Source: an uncultured bacterium
GTDB taxonomy: Bacteria > Verrucomicrobiota > Verrucomicrobiia > Verrucomicrobiales > V1-33
Direction of reading: 5' to 3'
Assembly: GCA_903954065.1 (NCBI GenBank)
Contig: CAJBME010000301.1
Location: forward strand, 25,555 to 89,554
DNA length: 64,000 nucleotides
Notes under the pieces: model-generated
What the model was told of the DNA's origin: nothing
Databases searched by the model: none
What the model saw: the letters and a program-made list of their open reading frames with translations, nothing else
Shown here: positions 20,738 to 30,495 of the stretch, in pieces
Layout of the letters: each line of letters opens with the position of its first letter
Position numbering within the stretch: the stretch's first letter is position 1
Program-made: the position numbers and the translations under genes

Positions 20738-21910
20738 ATGCAGATCGCTTTTGTGACTGACACGTTTCCTCCTGACCTCAACGGTGTTTCGTTGACGATG
20801 GACCGTTTGCGGACGGGGCTTGAGTCTCGGGGGCACCGGGTGACGGTGGTGCGGCCGGGTGGTGGTTTGGGGCGGGGGAGAGTGGGGCGTCGCGAGGTGG
20901 GGGTGCGGTCGCTGCCGGTTCCTGGGTATCCGGGACTGCGATTTGGGATGCCGTCGTGGGGCCGACTTTGGCAGCTGTGGTCGGTGGTGCGACCGGACGT
21001 GGTGTATGTGGCGACCGAAGGGCCGCTGGGATGGGCGGCGATGGGGGTGGCCCGGTGGATGGGGATTCCGGTGACCTCCGGCTTTCACACCAACTTTCAC
21101 GAATATCTACATGTGCGCGGGTTGTCCCGCCTTCAGCCGCTGGCACTGCGTTACCTCCGGCTCTTGCACAACAACACGGCGCTGACGCTGGCGCCGTCGC
21201 AGGATGTGGTGCGACAACTCCGCGCCCACGGGTTCAAAAACCTTGAAATCCTGAGCCGTGGGGTGGCGGCCGACCTGTTCACTCCGGCGCGCCGCGATGC
21301 CTCCCTGCGCGCGGCTTGGGGCGTGCGCGACGGGGCCCGGCCGGCTCCGGTTTTTATGCTGGTCGGACGCCTGGCCCCGGAGAAAAACCTGCCATTTGCG
21401 CTGGAGACGCTGGAAAAACTGACGGACGGGCGCGGTCATTGCGTGGTCGTCGGCGATGGTCCGGATCGGGCGGCGCTGGAATCGCGATTTCGTTTTGCCC
21501 GCTTCACGGGCGCTCTGCGCGGAGAAGAACTGGCCCGCCACTTTGCCTCCGCCGATGTGCTGCTCTTCCCCAGTCTGACCGAAACATTCGGCAACGTGTT
21601 GCTCGAAGGCCTCGCCAGTGGACTACTGATCCTCGGTTTTGATTATGCGGCCGCCGGTGAGTACGTGGTGGACGGCGAGAACGGCTGGAAGGTGCCATGG
21701 GGCGACCATCAGGCCTTTGCCGGGCGCATGGCGGCGGCCCTCGCTTTGCCGGCCGCGCAGCGGGGAGTGCTCGGTTCGGCCGCTCGCCGCACAGCCGAGG
21801 GGCTCGGCTGGGATCGTATTGTTGGCCGTTTCGAGGGGCTTTTGATGGCCGCGTCGTCCTCGCCAAATCCTCTTTCCTCCGTATACTCACCCATACCGAC
21901 CGCCGCATGA
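20738..21910 (+). CDS. GT4-family glycosyltransferase
   Basis: This 390-residue GT-B glycosyltransferase has the N-terminal MQIAFVTDTFPPDLNGVS typical of GT4 enzymes related to mannosyl- and sulfoquinovosyl-transferases. SGFHTNFHEYL follows mid-protein. The C-terminal half has VGRLAPEKNL, VVGDGPDR, and the donor-binding stretch LLFPSLTETFGNVLLEGLASG. No membrane helix is evident. The acceptor is probably a lipid or cell-envelope glycan. Its stop overlaps the ATG of the next gene (ATGA at 21907-21910), so translation is coupled to the LpxH-like protein. That pairing suggests a shared glycolipid or envelope pathway. Confidence 0.9.
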   Translation: MQIAFVTDTFPPDLNGVSLTMDRLRTGLESRGHRVTVVRPGGGLGRGRVGRREVGVRSLPVPGYPGLRFGMPSWGRLWQLWSVVRPDVVYVATEGPLGWAAMGVARWMGIPVTSGFHTNFHEYLHVRGLSRLQPLALRYLRLLHNNTALTLAPSQDVVRQLRAHGFKNLEILSRGVAADLFTPARRDASLRAAWGVRDGARPAPVFMLVGRLAPEKNLPFALETLEKLTDGRGHCVVVGDGPDRAALESRFRFARFTGALRGEELARHFASADVLLFPSLTETFGNVLLEGLASGLLILGFDYAAAGEYVVDGENGWKVPWGDHQAFAGRMAAALALPAAQRGVLGSAARRTAEGLGWDRIVGRFEGLLMAASSSPNPLSSVYSPIPTAA

Positions 21911-22737
21911 TCCCTGATTCCCGTCAGCCCGCCGACCGTTTTGTTCGCTTCAAGACCCTTTTTCTTTCCGATGTGCATCTGGGCACTCCGGATTGTAAGA
22001 TCCATGAAGTCAATGACTTGTTGCGAAGGAGTCGCTGTGAAAAGCTGGTCCTGAACGGCGACATCATTGATGCTTGGCATCTGGCGCGCCGGCGTCATCA
22101 CTGGAGCACGGCGCACACGCGATTTATCCGCTTAGTTCTGCGCAAGCTCGAGAAAGAAAATACCGAAGTCGTGTATTTGCGAGGCAACCATGATGATGTG
22201 TTGCATCGTTTTCTTCCGTTGCGCTTGGCTCGGTTTTCGATTGTGAACGAGCACATTCACCAGACTCCGCAGGGTGATTATCTGGTCGTGCACGGCGATG
22301 GATTTGACCAAGTGACGACGCAGCACCCGTGGATTGCGCGGCTGGGGGCGGTGGGATACGATCAGTTGCTGCGTCTGAACCGCGTTTACAACGGGTGGCG
22401 GCGCATGCGCGGTAAGGAATATTTCTCGTTGAGCAAAGCCATCAAGGCGCGAGTCAAGAAGGCGATCAGTTTCACTGGTCGTTACGAGGAGCAATTGCAG
22501 GGGCTGGCCACCGAGAAAAAATGCCGTGGTATCATTTGTGGTCACATCCACACGCCTGCGGACAAGTTGGTCGGTTCGATTCATTATTTGAATTCCGGTG
22601 ACTGGGTGGAATCGCTGACGTGCATTGTCGAGCATCTGGACCGTCGGCTTGAGGTGTTGCATTACCGGGATTTTCTGGTGTTGGCTGGGCCGGTGCCCAC
22701 TCCATTTTCCTCCGGGGTGCCGCGATCGACCCCTTGA
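21907..22737 (+). CDS. LpxH-like metallophosphoesterase (UDP-2,3-diacylglucosamine diphosphatase family)
   Basis: This 276-residue calcineurin-like phosphoesterase has all metal-binding blocks in order: LSDVHLGTPDCK, LNGDIIDAWH, LRGNHDDVLH, LVVHGDGFD and ICGHIHTPAD. It matches the YbbF/LpxH branch, which cleaves UDP-2,3-diacylglucosamine in lipid A synthesis, though many paralogues have other lipid or nucleotide substrates. The ATG at 21907 overlaps the glycosyltransferase stop. A longer opening from 21697 lies within that gene and was rejected. Action at the inner face of the membrane is inferred. Confidence 0.85.
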   Translation: MIPDSRQPADRFVRFKTLFLSDVHLGTPDCKIHEVNDLLRRSRCEKLVLNGDIIDAWHLARRRHHWSTAHTRFIRLVLRKLEKENTEVVYLRGNHDDVLHRFLPLRLARFSIVNEHIHQTPQGDYLVVHGDGFDQVTTQHPWIARLGAVGYDQLLRLNRVYNGWRRMRGKEYFSLSKAIKARVKKAISFTGRYEEQLQGLATEKKCRGIICGHIHTPADKLVGSIHYLNSGDWVESLTCIVEHLDRRLEVLHYRDFLVLAGPVPTPFSSGVPRSTP

Positions 22738-22747
22738 TGACTGACCG

Positions 22748-23539
22748 ATGCCCTCCCTTTTTTCAGATTTATGGACCGACGCCTGCCGGGCGGCGGCCGG
22801 ATTGATTTTTGTTGAGGCCTGTGCGTTGTGCGCCCAGTCGACGGCGGGATCGGCCGGATCGGCGGTACCGGGGCTGTGTCATGCCTGTCTCCAGTCATTG
22901 CCGAGGCTGGGCGAGCCGCGCTGCCGGGTGTGCGGCGAGTGGTTTATGGGAAATATCCCGGGGCCGTTCCAGTGCGCCAATTGCACGGGCCGGAAGTTTG
23001 CCTTTGAGTTTGCCACTGCCCCTTTTAAGGCGCGCCGCGGTATGCGCGACATGGTGCACCGCTTTAAGTATCAGCGGGAGTTGTGGCTCGGCGAAACTCT
23101 CGGTCGCCTGTTGGCCACCGCGCTGCACGGGCCCACCGCTGATGAACGGCTGGCTGCCTCCGATCAATGGCTCCTCGTCCCCGTGCCGCTGCATCCGCGA
23201 CGCCTCCGGGAACGCGAATTTAATCAAGCCCTCGAACTCGCCTCCGTCACCAGCCGCCACACCGGCTGCGCGGTGGCTGATGTGCTCCGTCGCACCCGCT
23301 ACACGTCAGGTCAAGCCGCCATGACGCGCCACCAGCGACTGCACAACCTGCGCGGCGCTTTCCGGTTGCGCCGCCCCCTCCCGTGGCGCCCGACCGCGGA
23401 GTCAATGGTGGCCGGACGCCGCCTCCTCGTCGTCGATGATGTCTTTACCACCGGCGCCACCGCTCAAGAATGCGCCCGTATCCTGCTCAAATACGGCCGC
23501 GCTCGCCAAGTGGCCGTGCTGACGCTGACCCGCGGTTAA
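22748..23539 (+). CDS. comF: ComF-family phosphoribosyltransferase-like protein
   Basis: This 263-residue protein has an N-terminal double zinc ribbon (CALC, CHAC, CRVC, CANC, about 20-90) and a C-terminal phosphoribosyltransferase fold with the PRPP loop LLVVDDVFTTGATAQE. VPVPLHPRRLREREFNQA is the typical ComF segment. ComF proteins are needed for DNA uptake in competent bacteria, probably together with PriA, but many non-competent species keep the gene. It follows the LpxH-like gene by 10 nt. Confidence 0.9.
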   Translation: MPSLFSDLWTDACRAAAGLIFVEACALCAQSTAGSAGSAVPGLCHACLQSLPRLGEPRCRVCGEWFMGNIPGPFQCANCTGRKFAFEFATAPFKARRGMRDMVHRFKYQRELWLGETLGRLLATALHGPTADERLAASDQWLLVPVPLHPRRLREREFNQALELASVTSRHTGCAVADVLRRTRYTSGQAAMTRHQRLHNLRGAFRLRRPLPWRPTAESMVAGRRLLVVDDVFTTGATAQECARILLKYGRARQVAVLTLTRG

Positions 23540-23540
23540 T

Positions 23541-23563
23541 TCCGCGCGGTGAGCCCGCGCGGA
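23541..23563 (+). terminator. Hairpin after comF
   Basis: TCCGCGCGG (23541-23549) and CCGCGCGGA (23555-23563) form a perfect 9-bp stem with a 5-nt loop, starting one nucleotide after the comF stop. No T-tract follows on either side, so it may act as a weak or bidirectional terminator between the convergent genes. Confidence 0.55.
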
Positions 23564-23595
23564 CGATGCAGCGCGAACCCGCGCCGCCAGATCCG

Positions 23596-24681
23596 TCACC
23601 AGCCGAGGACCTGAGCAAATACGAGTGGGGCGACAATCGTGGCGTCACTCTCAATCACATATTTCGGCCCGGTCTCGTCCAGTTTGCCCCACGTGATTTT
23701 TTCGTTGGGCACCGCCCCGGAATAACTCCCGAAACTGGTCGTCGAGTCGCTGATCTGGCAAAAATAATCCCACAATGGAATCTTCCGGCGCCCGAGGTCC
23801 TGATGCAACATGGGCACGACACAAATCGGGAAATCGCCGGCAATGCCGCCGCCAATCTGGAAAAACCCGAGTTTGGACTTTTTGGTGTATTCAGTATACC
23901 ACTCGGCCAAATGCATCATGTACTCAATGCCGCCCCGCATGGTGCGCGGGTCTTTCACATCCCCTTCGATGCAATGCGCCGCAAAAATATTGCCGCAGGT
24001 ACTGTCTTCCCATCCCGGTACAAAGAGCGGCAAATTGCGTTCGGCGGCCGCCAGCAGCCAAGAATTTTTAGGATCGATTTCGTAGTATTGTTCGAGCACG
24101 CCTGAGTTGAGAAGCTGGTAGGCGAACTCGTGCGGGAAGAACTTCTGGCCGTTTTTCTCGGCTTTGTGCCACAGGGCGACTAGGTGTTTTTCAATGCGGC
24201 GGATGGCTTCGCCCTCGGGGATGCAGGTGTCGGTGACTCGGTTGAGGTGTCTTTTCAGAAGTTTCACCTCGTCCTTCGGAGTGAGGTCGCGGTAATTCGG
24301 AACGCGTTCGTAATGAGTGTGGGCCACCAAGTTGTAGATGTCTTCCTCAAGGTTGGCGCCCGTGCAGCAAATGCCGTGGATCTTGTCCTGACGAATCATT
24401 TCCGCCAGCGAAAGCCCCATTTCAGCGGTCGACATGGCGCCCGCCAACGTGACAAACATGCTGCCCCCTTTGGCCAAGTGCGCCTTGTAGCCTTCGGCCG
24501 CATCAATCACTACCGCCGCATTAAAGTGGCGGTAATGGTGCCGGACAAAGGTCGAAATCGGTCCGTCTTGAGCGGTGGTAGCTGCTGATGCGGCAGCGGC
24601 GGTGGTTGGTTTGGCTTTTTTCGCCGCCTGAGTCGTGGCGGTGGTTTTGGCGGTGGTTTTCTTCTTGGATGGAGTGGCCAT
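23596..24681 (-). CDS. Deoxyhypusine-synthase-like protein
   Basis: This 361-residue protein belongs to the deoxyhypusine synthase family. After a ~35-residue Lys/Ala/Thr-rich leader, the enzyme body shows MFVTLAGAMSTAEMGLSLAEMI, CCTGANLEEDIY, FQIGGGIAGDFPICVVPML and SGAVPNEKITWGKL. The Lys in the WGK motif matches the catalytic lysine that carries the aminobutyl group in eukaryotes and archaea. Bacteria lack eIF5A, so such proteins probably act on polyamines, for example in homospermidine formation, or on another acceptor. The ATG at 24681 was chosen; upstream in-frame sequence to 24969 runs into the next gene's coding region. Confidence 0.9.
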   Translation of the reverse strand: MATPSKKKTTAKTTATTQAAKKAKPTTAAAASAATTAQDGPISTFVRHHYRHFNAAVVIDAAEGYKAHLAKGGSMFVTLAGAMSTAEMGLSLAEMIRQDKIHGICCTGANLEEDIYNLVAHTHYERVPNYRDLTPKDEVKLLKRHLNRVTDTCIPEGEAIRRIEKHLVALWHKAEKNGQKFFPHEFAYQLLNSGVLEQYYEIDPKNSWLLAAAERNLPLFVPGWEDSTCGNIFAAHCIEGDVKDPRTMRGGIEYMMHLAEWYTEYTKKSKLGFFQIGGGIAGDFPICVVPMLHQDLGRRKIPLWDYFCQISDSTTSFGSYSGAVPNEKITWGKLDETGPKYVIESDATIVAPLVFAQVLGW

Positions 24682-24866
24682 GGGGCGGATGAAACGAGGT
24701 GGGGGGAGGACGGTGCGGGACAGTAGGAGGCACCGGACGCGGTCGCGCAGCGCGTCACGGCCCGGATCAGCCAGCAATCGCACAGGAACTGCGTAAAGCA
24801 AATTGCGGCGGAGCCGCTCCCCCGCGCGGCGCACGGGCGAGAACAGGGATCGTGAACGGTGCTCCG

Positions 24867-26903
24867 TTATTTGACGAGCCGATAAAACCGTTCTCTTTGG
24901 GGCTCTGCCGGAAGCTCCAGTATGTTCTCGAAGTTTTCCACGCTGGGTGGTTCGGTCACGGCTTGCCACGATCCGGGCGCCAGCGCCTCGCTGGACTGTA
25001 GGTTCCAGTTCTGGCCGGCCGGCCAGCGGAACCGAATGGCGCCCGCGGCGGTGCGGGTCACGTCCAGCGCCGGTTTGGTTGTTTCTAAGGCGTTGGCTCC
25101 CGCCTGCGGACCACAGTCGCGGATCACCGCATAGCGCACTCGACTGATGGCCACCTTGCCATCGACGACAAACCGCGCCGCCGCCTGCGGTCCCTGATTG
25201 ACCCCTTCAAACTTGATGTTCGGAATCTCCACGTAAGAATCCAACCATCGGCCGCTGCCCTGCAAGGTGGTGCCCTGGGAGGCCGGCAGGAAGGCAAAAG
25301 AGCTGCTGCCATTGGGTTCTTCGCGCCGGAAGACTTCCGGGCGAAAGCTCCGTCCGGCCAGAGCTGGATCGTCATAATAAGTCATACAGATAGCGAGACG
25401 GGCGTTGGGCTGGGAGTTTGGGCCAAAACGGTTTTCGATGATGGCAAAATTCAGGTAGTTGTGGTTGAACCCGGGGGTGCCGTTGTCGAGGGCGGCCCGG
25501 ACGGACAGGCGCAGGTCGTTGGCAGGTCCGGCTTCTTCTTGGATCATTTCCTGGTCGCCGCCCGACGTGCCGGGGGTGAGGCCGTCAAAGAGGCCATCGG
25601 CCAGATTCATTTCGGCGTAGCGACCGTAGGCGCCGTCGCAGACTTCCGGGTCGCGGTAGCAATTGGCCAGTGGGTCTTGGCCAGCGAGCGGGTGGCTGCC
25701 TTGGCGCAGAATGGCGACGTCAAAGCGTGAGATGGAGACGGGTGTGCTGCCAAAAAAGAACCGCACGGTTCCGCCTAGGGGTGCGGTATTCACCCCTTTC
25801 AGATTGACTCCTGAGATGACCCAGGACCGGCGCAGCCAGCGGTTAGTGCCAGCCAGAGTCGCGTAACTGGCTACCGGACTGAATCCGACGCCACCCGTGT
25901 TGTCAGTGGCATACGCCTCGGGTCCGAAGGTAGCGCCCACGGCCGCTGGATCATCGTAATATTCAACACAGATCTTGATGATCGACGGCGGATGGCACGG
26001 CTGGCCCAGGTAGTTATTCGTAATGCCAAAGTTCAGATAATTACCGAGCGCGCGGGCCGCTGTCCGCTTTTGTCCGTCTGGCCCAATGTTCATTTCCACG
26101 GTGCTGAGTTGGTCGCCCCCGCTCAGCAGAGTGAGTTCTTGATTGGTGCCGGCCGCCAGATCGAGAAAGGCGTAATTGGTGGCGGGTTCGGGGTCGCAGG
26201 CGTCTGCATTGGCAAACTTATTGATGTCCTCGGGTTCGCCAAAGGCGCCGGTCGGCCCAAAAGCGGCCGCCCGCACGACTAGATTCTGGACATTTTCGAG
26301 GCGGATGGTGCCGCCGTTGACCCCGCCATTCTGCGAGGCTCCGATCACGTTGGGAGGGAGCGTGCCGACATAGCGGCCGCCGTCGTCACGCGCGTCGTTA
26401 GGGAGACGGAAAAGCACCCAGTTCCATTTGAAATTCCGGCCTTCCACCGGGATGCTACCACCAACTGGTGCCGTCAGCGTCGGTAGCGCGCCCATGAGAA
26501 AGTTGGAATTGCGCGGGGCCCCATCACCTCCAAGGACCGCAGTATCTCCGTAGACTTGCAAAAGGACATCAATTCCAGGCTCCTCCGCCCAGACGCTGGA
26601 CTCGCCATCAGCCATGTTGAAATACCCCTGGGTCGCCCGAACCCCGGTCAAGCCAGCCAGCGTGGTTTTGACGGTTTCCTGATCGCCGCCAGTCAAAAAT
26701 TGGAGGGATGGGGTCCAGCCGGTGGCTTCCGCCGGTGCCGCAAAGGCCCCATCTACCACTGTGTAATGCACGGTCGCCGCGCCATCGACGATCGGAGGCC
26801 ACGTGTCGGGTGGAAAGGGGCCGGTTTGCGCCGATAGAGACGCCGTGAACACGGCGAACAACAAAAGACTCGCCAGAGGCGCGAGGAGGCTGGGGGTTTT
26901 CAT
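24867..26903 (-). CDS. Large secreted protein with internal duplication
   Basis: The 678-residue protein starts MKTPSLLAPLASLLLF and has a signal peptide ending near LSAQ. Two related blocks appear (roughly 250-435 and 460-610). Each holds a DGxYGRYAEMNLAD/NYAFLDLAAG-like start, a GGDQ motif, NYLNFxI and CxxYYDDPA followed by a phrase on a later strand (NLKGVN, KFEGVN). The C-terminal ~55 residues (WNLQSSEALAPGSWQ to FYRLVK) match the C-terminal module on other secreted proteins of this window. It is likely beta-rich and cell-surface or extracellular; no catalytic motif is evident. The ATG at 26903 was chosen over an opening at 27086, which would put 61 residues before the signal peptide. Confidence 0.78.
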   Translation of the reverse strand: MKTPSLLAPLASLLLFAVFTASLSAQTGPFPPDTWPPIVDGAATVHYTVVDGAFAAPAEATGWTPSLQFLTGGDQETVKTTLAGLTGVRATQGYFNMADGESSVWAEEPGIDVLLQVYGDTAVLGGDGAPRNSNFLMGALPTLTAPVGGSIPVEGRNFKWNWVLFRLPNDARDDGGRYVGTLPPNVIGASQNGGVNGGTIRLENVQNLVVRAAAFGPTGAFGEPEDINKFANADACDPEPATNYAFLDLAAGTNQELTLLSGGDQLSTVEMNIGPDGQKRTAARALGNYLNFGITNNYLGQPCHPPSIIKICVEYYDDPAAVGATFGPEAYATDNTGGVGFSPVASYATLAGTNRWLRRSWVISGVNLKGVNTAPLGGTVRFFFGSTPVSISRFDVAILRQGSHPLAGQDPLANCYRDPEVCDGAYGRYAEMNLADGLFDGLTPGTSGGDQEMIQEEAGPANDLRLSVRAALDNGTPGFNHNYLNFAIIENRFGPNSQPNARLAICMTYYDDPALAGRSFRPEVFRREEPNGSSSFAFLPASQGTTLQGSGRWLDSYVEIPNIKFEGVNQGPQAAARFVVDGKVAISRVRYAVIRDCGPQAGANALETTKPALDVTRTAAGAIRFRWPAGQNWNLQSSEALAPGSWQAVTEPPSVENFENILELPAEPQRERFYRLVK

Positions 26904-27089
26904 GTGGGGTTTTGGCGGCTGACGCCGAATGTATCGGACCTCGTCACCGTCTGGTTGTTCAATAAAACGCCCGGCCGCTCCTGAGTCGGTCAGCCGGGCG
27001 AACCTGTGAGTCAGCCGGCCGCTGACGGGGGGTCCCGTTTTTTTGCCGTCGATTGAATCTTCCGGGGACACTGTGCGCCGCGACATTTT

Positions 27090-29783
27090 TCAAGGCACGG
27101 CCACTCGGTAATAGGCGCTGGTGGTGGCGGGCGGCGGCCCTTGCCATCGGCCGTTGGCGTCGGTTTGAAAGCGGGCGACGACCGTCCAGTGTTGTAGGTT
27201 TTCTGATTGTTCGAGGGCGTAGGCGGCGCCTGGCACGCCGTGGAAAGTAAGGTCGGGGCTGGCCCCCGCTGGCGAGTCGGCGAGTCGCAGTTCCATGGTC
27301 GAGTCGGTGGGGGCGGTGACGAAGCGTGCGGTCAGGGCGGTGGTGCCGGTCAGCGACCACTCGATTTCCGGCTGCAGCACGTTCCCCTTCGGGGTAGTCC
27401 AACCGGCGAAGAAAAAGCCAGGGGCGGGTCTGGCTTCTAGGGTGACTGGCTGGGTGCGGAAGTAGGTGCCGCGCCACGGGTAGGCCGGGCGGGAGGCTCC
27501 TGGTAGTGATTCGTTGATGAGTAGTCGTCGATTGATGCGTACCGTGCCGCCACCGGTTGGGGTGACGTCGGTAGTCAGGGAGGCATAGCCGCCGAGGGCG
27601 AGTTGGGTGGTGAAGTGTTGGCGGACATTGACCGTTCGTTGAGAGGCAAAATTCCGGATACTTTGCACGTGGGTATTGGCCCAAGTGGTTGCGCTGGCGC
27701 CGTTGCTTTGCCAGCGGCGGATGTGTTCGGGCATGGCTGGTTGCAGGGTGGTGCGCATGGCGTCGACCAGTCCGGTGGTCCGATTTTCCTTGAAGTGGGA
27801 GTTGAGCAGGTCAGCGGCCAGATTGACGAATTGCCCTTTGACCTGCGGGTTTTTGATGAGGGCGCGGAGCAGAGCGGTGGCCCATGGGGCGTTGATGGGC
27901 GGGCGCCCGGTGGGTGAGAGGGCGTGGGCTAGGGTATTTTCGCTGGCTCCGCCGGCCCAAGGGTGGCCGACGGCCAAGTCTAGATCGAAGAGGATCCACC
28001 GCCACCGTCCATCGTGGCCCGGCGGCACCTGTGTCGGGTCTGGCAGAGGGTTTGGCTGCCGACGGCGCCAGACGCGCGTGTTGTTGTGCGGCCAGTCGGC
28101 GTTGCCTGCCCAAATTTGAACCAACTGATACAGCAAAAACGATTCCACATCCATCCGCGCCGCCACGTGCGCGAAGTGCTCGGGCACCGCCAAATCGTGC
28201 GTCTCCGCAAACGATCGCAGGGCGGTGAAAGGGTTGGCATCACCCGCGATCCCTTCCACCACGGCGCCCGGCGGATTGACAATCACAACATCGCCGCGGG
28301 GCACACCATAATGAGACTCAAAATAATCGGCATCCTGCTCTTCCCGCATCTCGAGGAGGCCCCAGTACTCGCCGTCCAGATAGACCGACACCGGACGCCA
28401 CGCCATCCGGGCCAGCCCCAGCCCTTCGGCCAAACGGTGGCAATAGGCGTCGCGCATGGCCGCATAGGCCCAATCATTTCCCATATTCCGCAGCCGCAGA
28501 CTGCGGAATTGCTCCAGCGGAGCCCCATCCCCGAGCCGTTCGAGCCCAGGAAACAAGGCATACTCAAAGCGCCCGCGTCCGCCGCGGTCAGTCCGCGCCG
28601 CTAGCCCGAATGACTTCTGTCGGAACGACCGGGTCGATTGCCCTTTGATGTCAAGTTGGACGGGCTGAGCGAGGGCCCGCGCGCCGGTAGGCTCGAAGAA
28701 TTCCAGACTGGCGTCCCGGTTCCAAGCGGCGCCGCGCTGGGTATAATTTGCCGGAGTATGGCCAGTGAGCGGCTCGCCGGGATGCGCTGCCACATAGTCG
28801 GCAAACACCTGACCGAGCATATAGATCCCACGGTTGTGATCGAATAGCCCCGCCGGGTCGGTGGCCAGGCTGAGCACGGGTAATCCGTCGGTATGCCGCG
28901 CGGCCGCTCCGATGAAATACGTGTGGGTCACCACGGGCGAAGGCTGGGCATCCGGACGGAAGGCTCGCGCACGCACGACCGTGGCCTTGCGTAGTTCTCC
29001 CAGCGGTGGCTTCCAGCCGTCAGTATGCTGGTTGGCGGTCGCTGTGCCCGTCTTCATCGAATGGGTGTTGGCTTGCCCGGCGCGGCTGGTCACGGCAAGA
29101 CTGGCGGGAAAAAGTGGGGACAATTCATCCGGCTCTGAGCCGTCTAGCGTGTAGCGAACCACTGCGCCGGCTTCTGCGGTCACCGCCACCTCCACCGGTT
29201 CATCGTGAAACCCACCCACGGTCGAAAACGACGGCCCGTGGCGCAACAGCGAGGCGTAGGACAGGCCGCCATTGGGCTGGCCCGGCGTCGGAGTGGCAAA
29301 AAACCTCCAAACAGCATTCCGCTCCGCGCTGCGGGCCAAACTCATTCCTTCTGGCACCGCTTCCGCCGGTGCCACCTCCACCGTTTGTCCGTCCGGCGAG
29401 GACAATACGAGGGACTCGCCTGCCGCCGCTAAGGAAAAATTGGTGTGCAGTCGCCCGGTCACCGGCGTCCGGTCTTTCCCTGAGGCAAAAACCACCAACC
29501 GGGCGCCGGCCGCCAGCGTACGCTCCGGAAACACCCACTTGAATGGCTCCGCCAGCCGGTCGCTCAACCCCCAGCCCGTCAGCAAAACGGGTGAGTCTCC
29601 GGCATTGTGGATTTCCACCCAGTCGGATGCTTCGCTCTCTTCGTCTCGCAATCCTCCGCTGTTGTCGCTCACCAGTTCACTTAATTGCACCTGCGCCACC
29701 GCCGGACATACCCCAACCGCGGCCGCCCATACGCCGAAAAATCGACAGACAGCCGCGAGCCGGTCGGGGTTCCAGCACGTCAT
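27090..29783 (-). CDS. Secreted lamin-tail-domain / CotH-like protein
   Basis: The protein has 897 residues. It has a signal peptide (to about 31), a lamin-tail domain (about 33-150, LSELVSDNSGGLRDEESEASDWVEI), a chitobiase/FN3-like segment (about 190-290) and a CotH-like kinase domain (about 310-690). The CotH motifs visible are RSFRQKSFGL, VYLDGEYWGLLEMREEQDADY and WILFDLDLAVG. The C-terminus (YALEQSENLQHWTV to YYRVAVP) carries the shared C-terminal module. CotH proteins are atypical protein kinases of spore coats; secreted bacterial versions are abundant in Verrucomicrobiota and their role is unclear. Divergent from the related gene at 30614. Confidence 0.85.
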   Translation of the reverse strand: MTCWNPDRLAAVCRFFGVWAAAVGVCPAVAQVQLSELVSDNSGGLRDEESEASDWVEIHNAGDSPVLLTGWGLSDRLAEPFKWVFPERTLAAGARLVVFASGKDRTPVTGRLHTNFSLAAAGESLVLSSPDGQTVEVAPAEAVPEGMSLARSAERNAVWRFFATPTPGQPNGGLSYASLLRHGPSFSTVGGFHDEPVEVAVTAEAGAVVRYTLDGSEPDELSPLFPASLAVTSRAGQANTHSMKTGTATANQHTDGWKPPLGELRKATVVRARAFRPDAQPSPVVTHTYFIGAAARHTDGLPVLSLATDPAGLFDHNRGIYMLGQVFADYVAAHPGEPLTGHTPANYTQRGAAWNRDASLEFFEPTGARALAQPVQLDIKGQSTRSFRQKSFGLAARTDRGGRGRFEYALFPGLERLGDGAPLEQFRSLRLRNMGNDWAYAAMRDAYCHRLAEGLGLARMAWRPVSVYLDGEYWGLLEMREEQDADYFESHYGVPRGDVVIVNPPGAVVEGIAGDANPFTALRSFAETHDLAVPEHFAHVAARMDVESFLLYQLVQIWAGNADWPHNNTRVWRRRQPNPLPDPTQVPPGHDGRWRWILFDLDLAVGHPWAGGASENTLAHALSPTGRPPINAPWATALLRALIKNPQVKGQFVNLAADLLNSHFKENRTTGLVDAMRTTLQPAMPEHIRRWQSNGASATTWANTHVQSIRNFASQRTVNVRQHFTTQLALGGYASLTTDVTPTGGGTVRINRRLLINESLPGASRPAYPWRGTYFRTQPVTLEARPAPGFFFAGWTTPKGNVLQPEIEWSLTGTTALTARFVTAPTDSTMELRLADSPAGASPDLTFHGVPGAAYALEQSENLQHWTVVARFQTDANGRWQGPPPATTSAYYRVAVP

Positions 29784-29846
29784 GATTTTATCCTATGCTT
29801 TGCTCACGCCGTCACAAGCCGCATTCCCACCACATCCGTCCCTAGG

Positions 29847-30489
29847 CCCCACCGGATGTGGCGCGCGCGCCCCCCCTGGGAACGCCGACGTCCTCGTCGG
29901 CTGCTCTTAAATGGCCGCAGGCCACACCCTTGAAGCCCCGACTCGCTCACTCCAATCCGCCCCTCGGGGCCCGTCCCCACCGGATGTGGCGCGCGCGCCC
30001 CCCTGGGAACGCCGTCGTCCTCGTCGGCTGCTCTTAAATGGCCGCAGGCCACACCCTTCAAGCCCCGACACGATCACCCCAATCGGCCCCTCGGGGGCCC
30101 GTCCCCACCGGATGTGGCGCGCGCGCCCCCCCTGGGAACGCCGACGTCCTCGTCGGCTACACTTAAATGGCCGCAGGCCACACCCTTCAAGCCCCGACTC
30201 GATTACCCCAATCGGCTCCTCGGGGGCCCGTCCCCACCGGATGTGGCGCGCGCGCCCCCCTGGGAACGCCGACGTCCTCGTCGGCTGCTCTTAAATGGCC
30301 CCAGGCCACACCCTTCAAGCTCCCGACTCGATCACCCCCATCGGCCCCTCGGGGGCCCGTCCCCACCAGATGTGGCGCGCGCGCCCCTCTGGGAACGCCG
30401 ACGTCCTCGTCGGCTGCTCTTAAATGGCCCCAGGCCCCACCCTTCAAGTCCCCGACTCGATCACTCCAATCGGCCCCTCGGGTGCGTTC
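29847..30489. repeat. Tandem array of five ~128-bp units
   Basis: Five units begin CCCCACC(G/A)GATGTGGCG at 29847, 29975, 30103, 30232 and 30361, giving periods of 128-129 bp with few differences. Each unit has an alternating GCGCGCGC run, a hairpin GCCGACG-TCCT-CGTCGGC, GGCCGCAGGCC or a close variant, and GGCCCC-TCG-GGGGCC. Long open frames across the array on both strands are by-products of the repeat period. It fills the region between two divergent LTD/CotH genes. It is not a CRISPR: there are no variable spacers between short repeats. Confidence 0.9.
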
Positions 30490-30495
30490 AACACC

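Noticed and set aside
29847..30489. CRISPR array
   Set aside because: Units of ~128 bp are nearly identical throughout with no short repeat/variable spacer pattern, and no cas genes are present.
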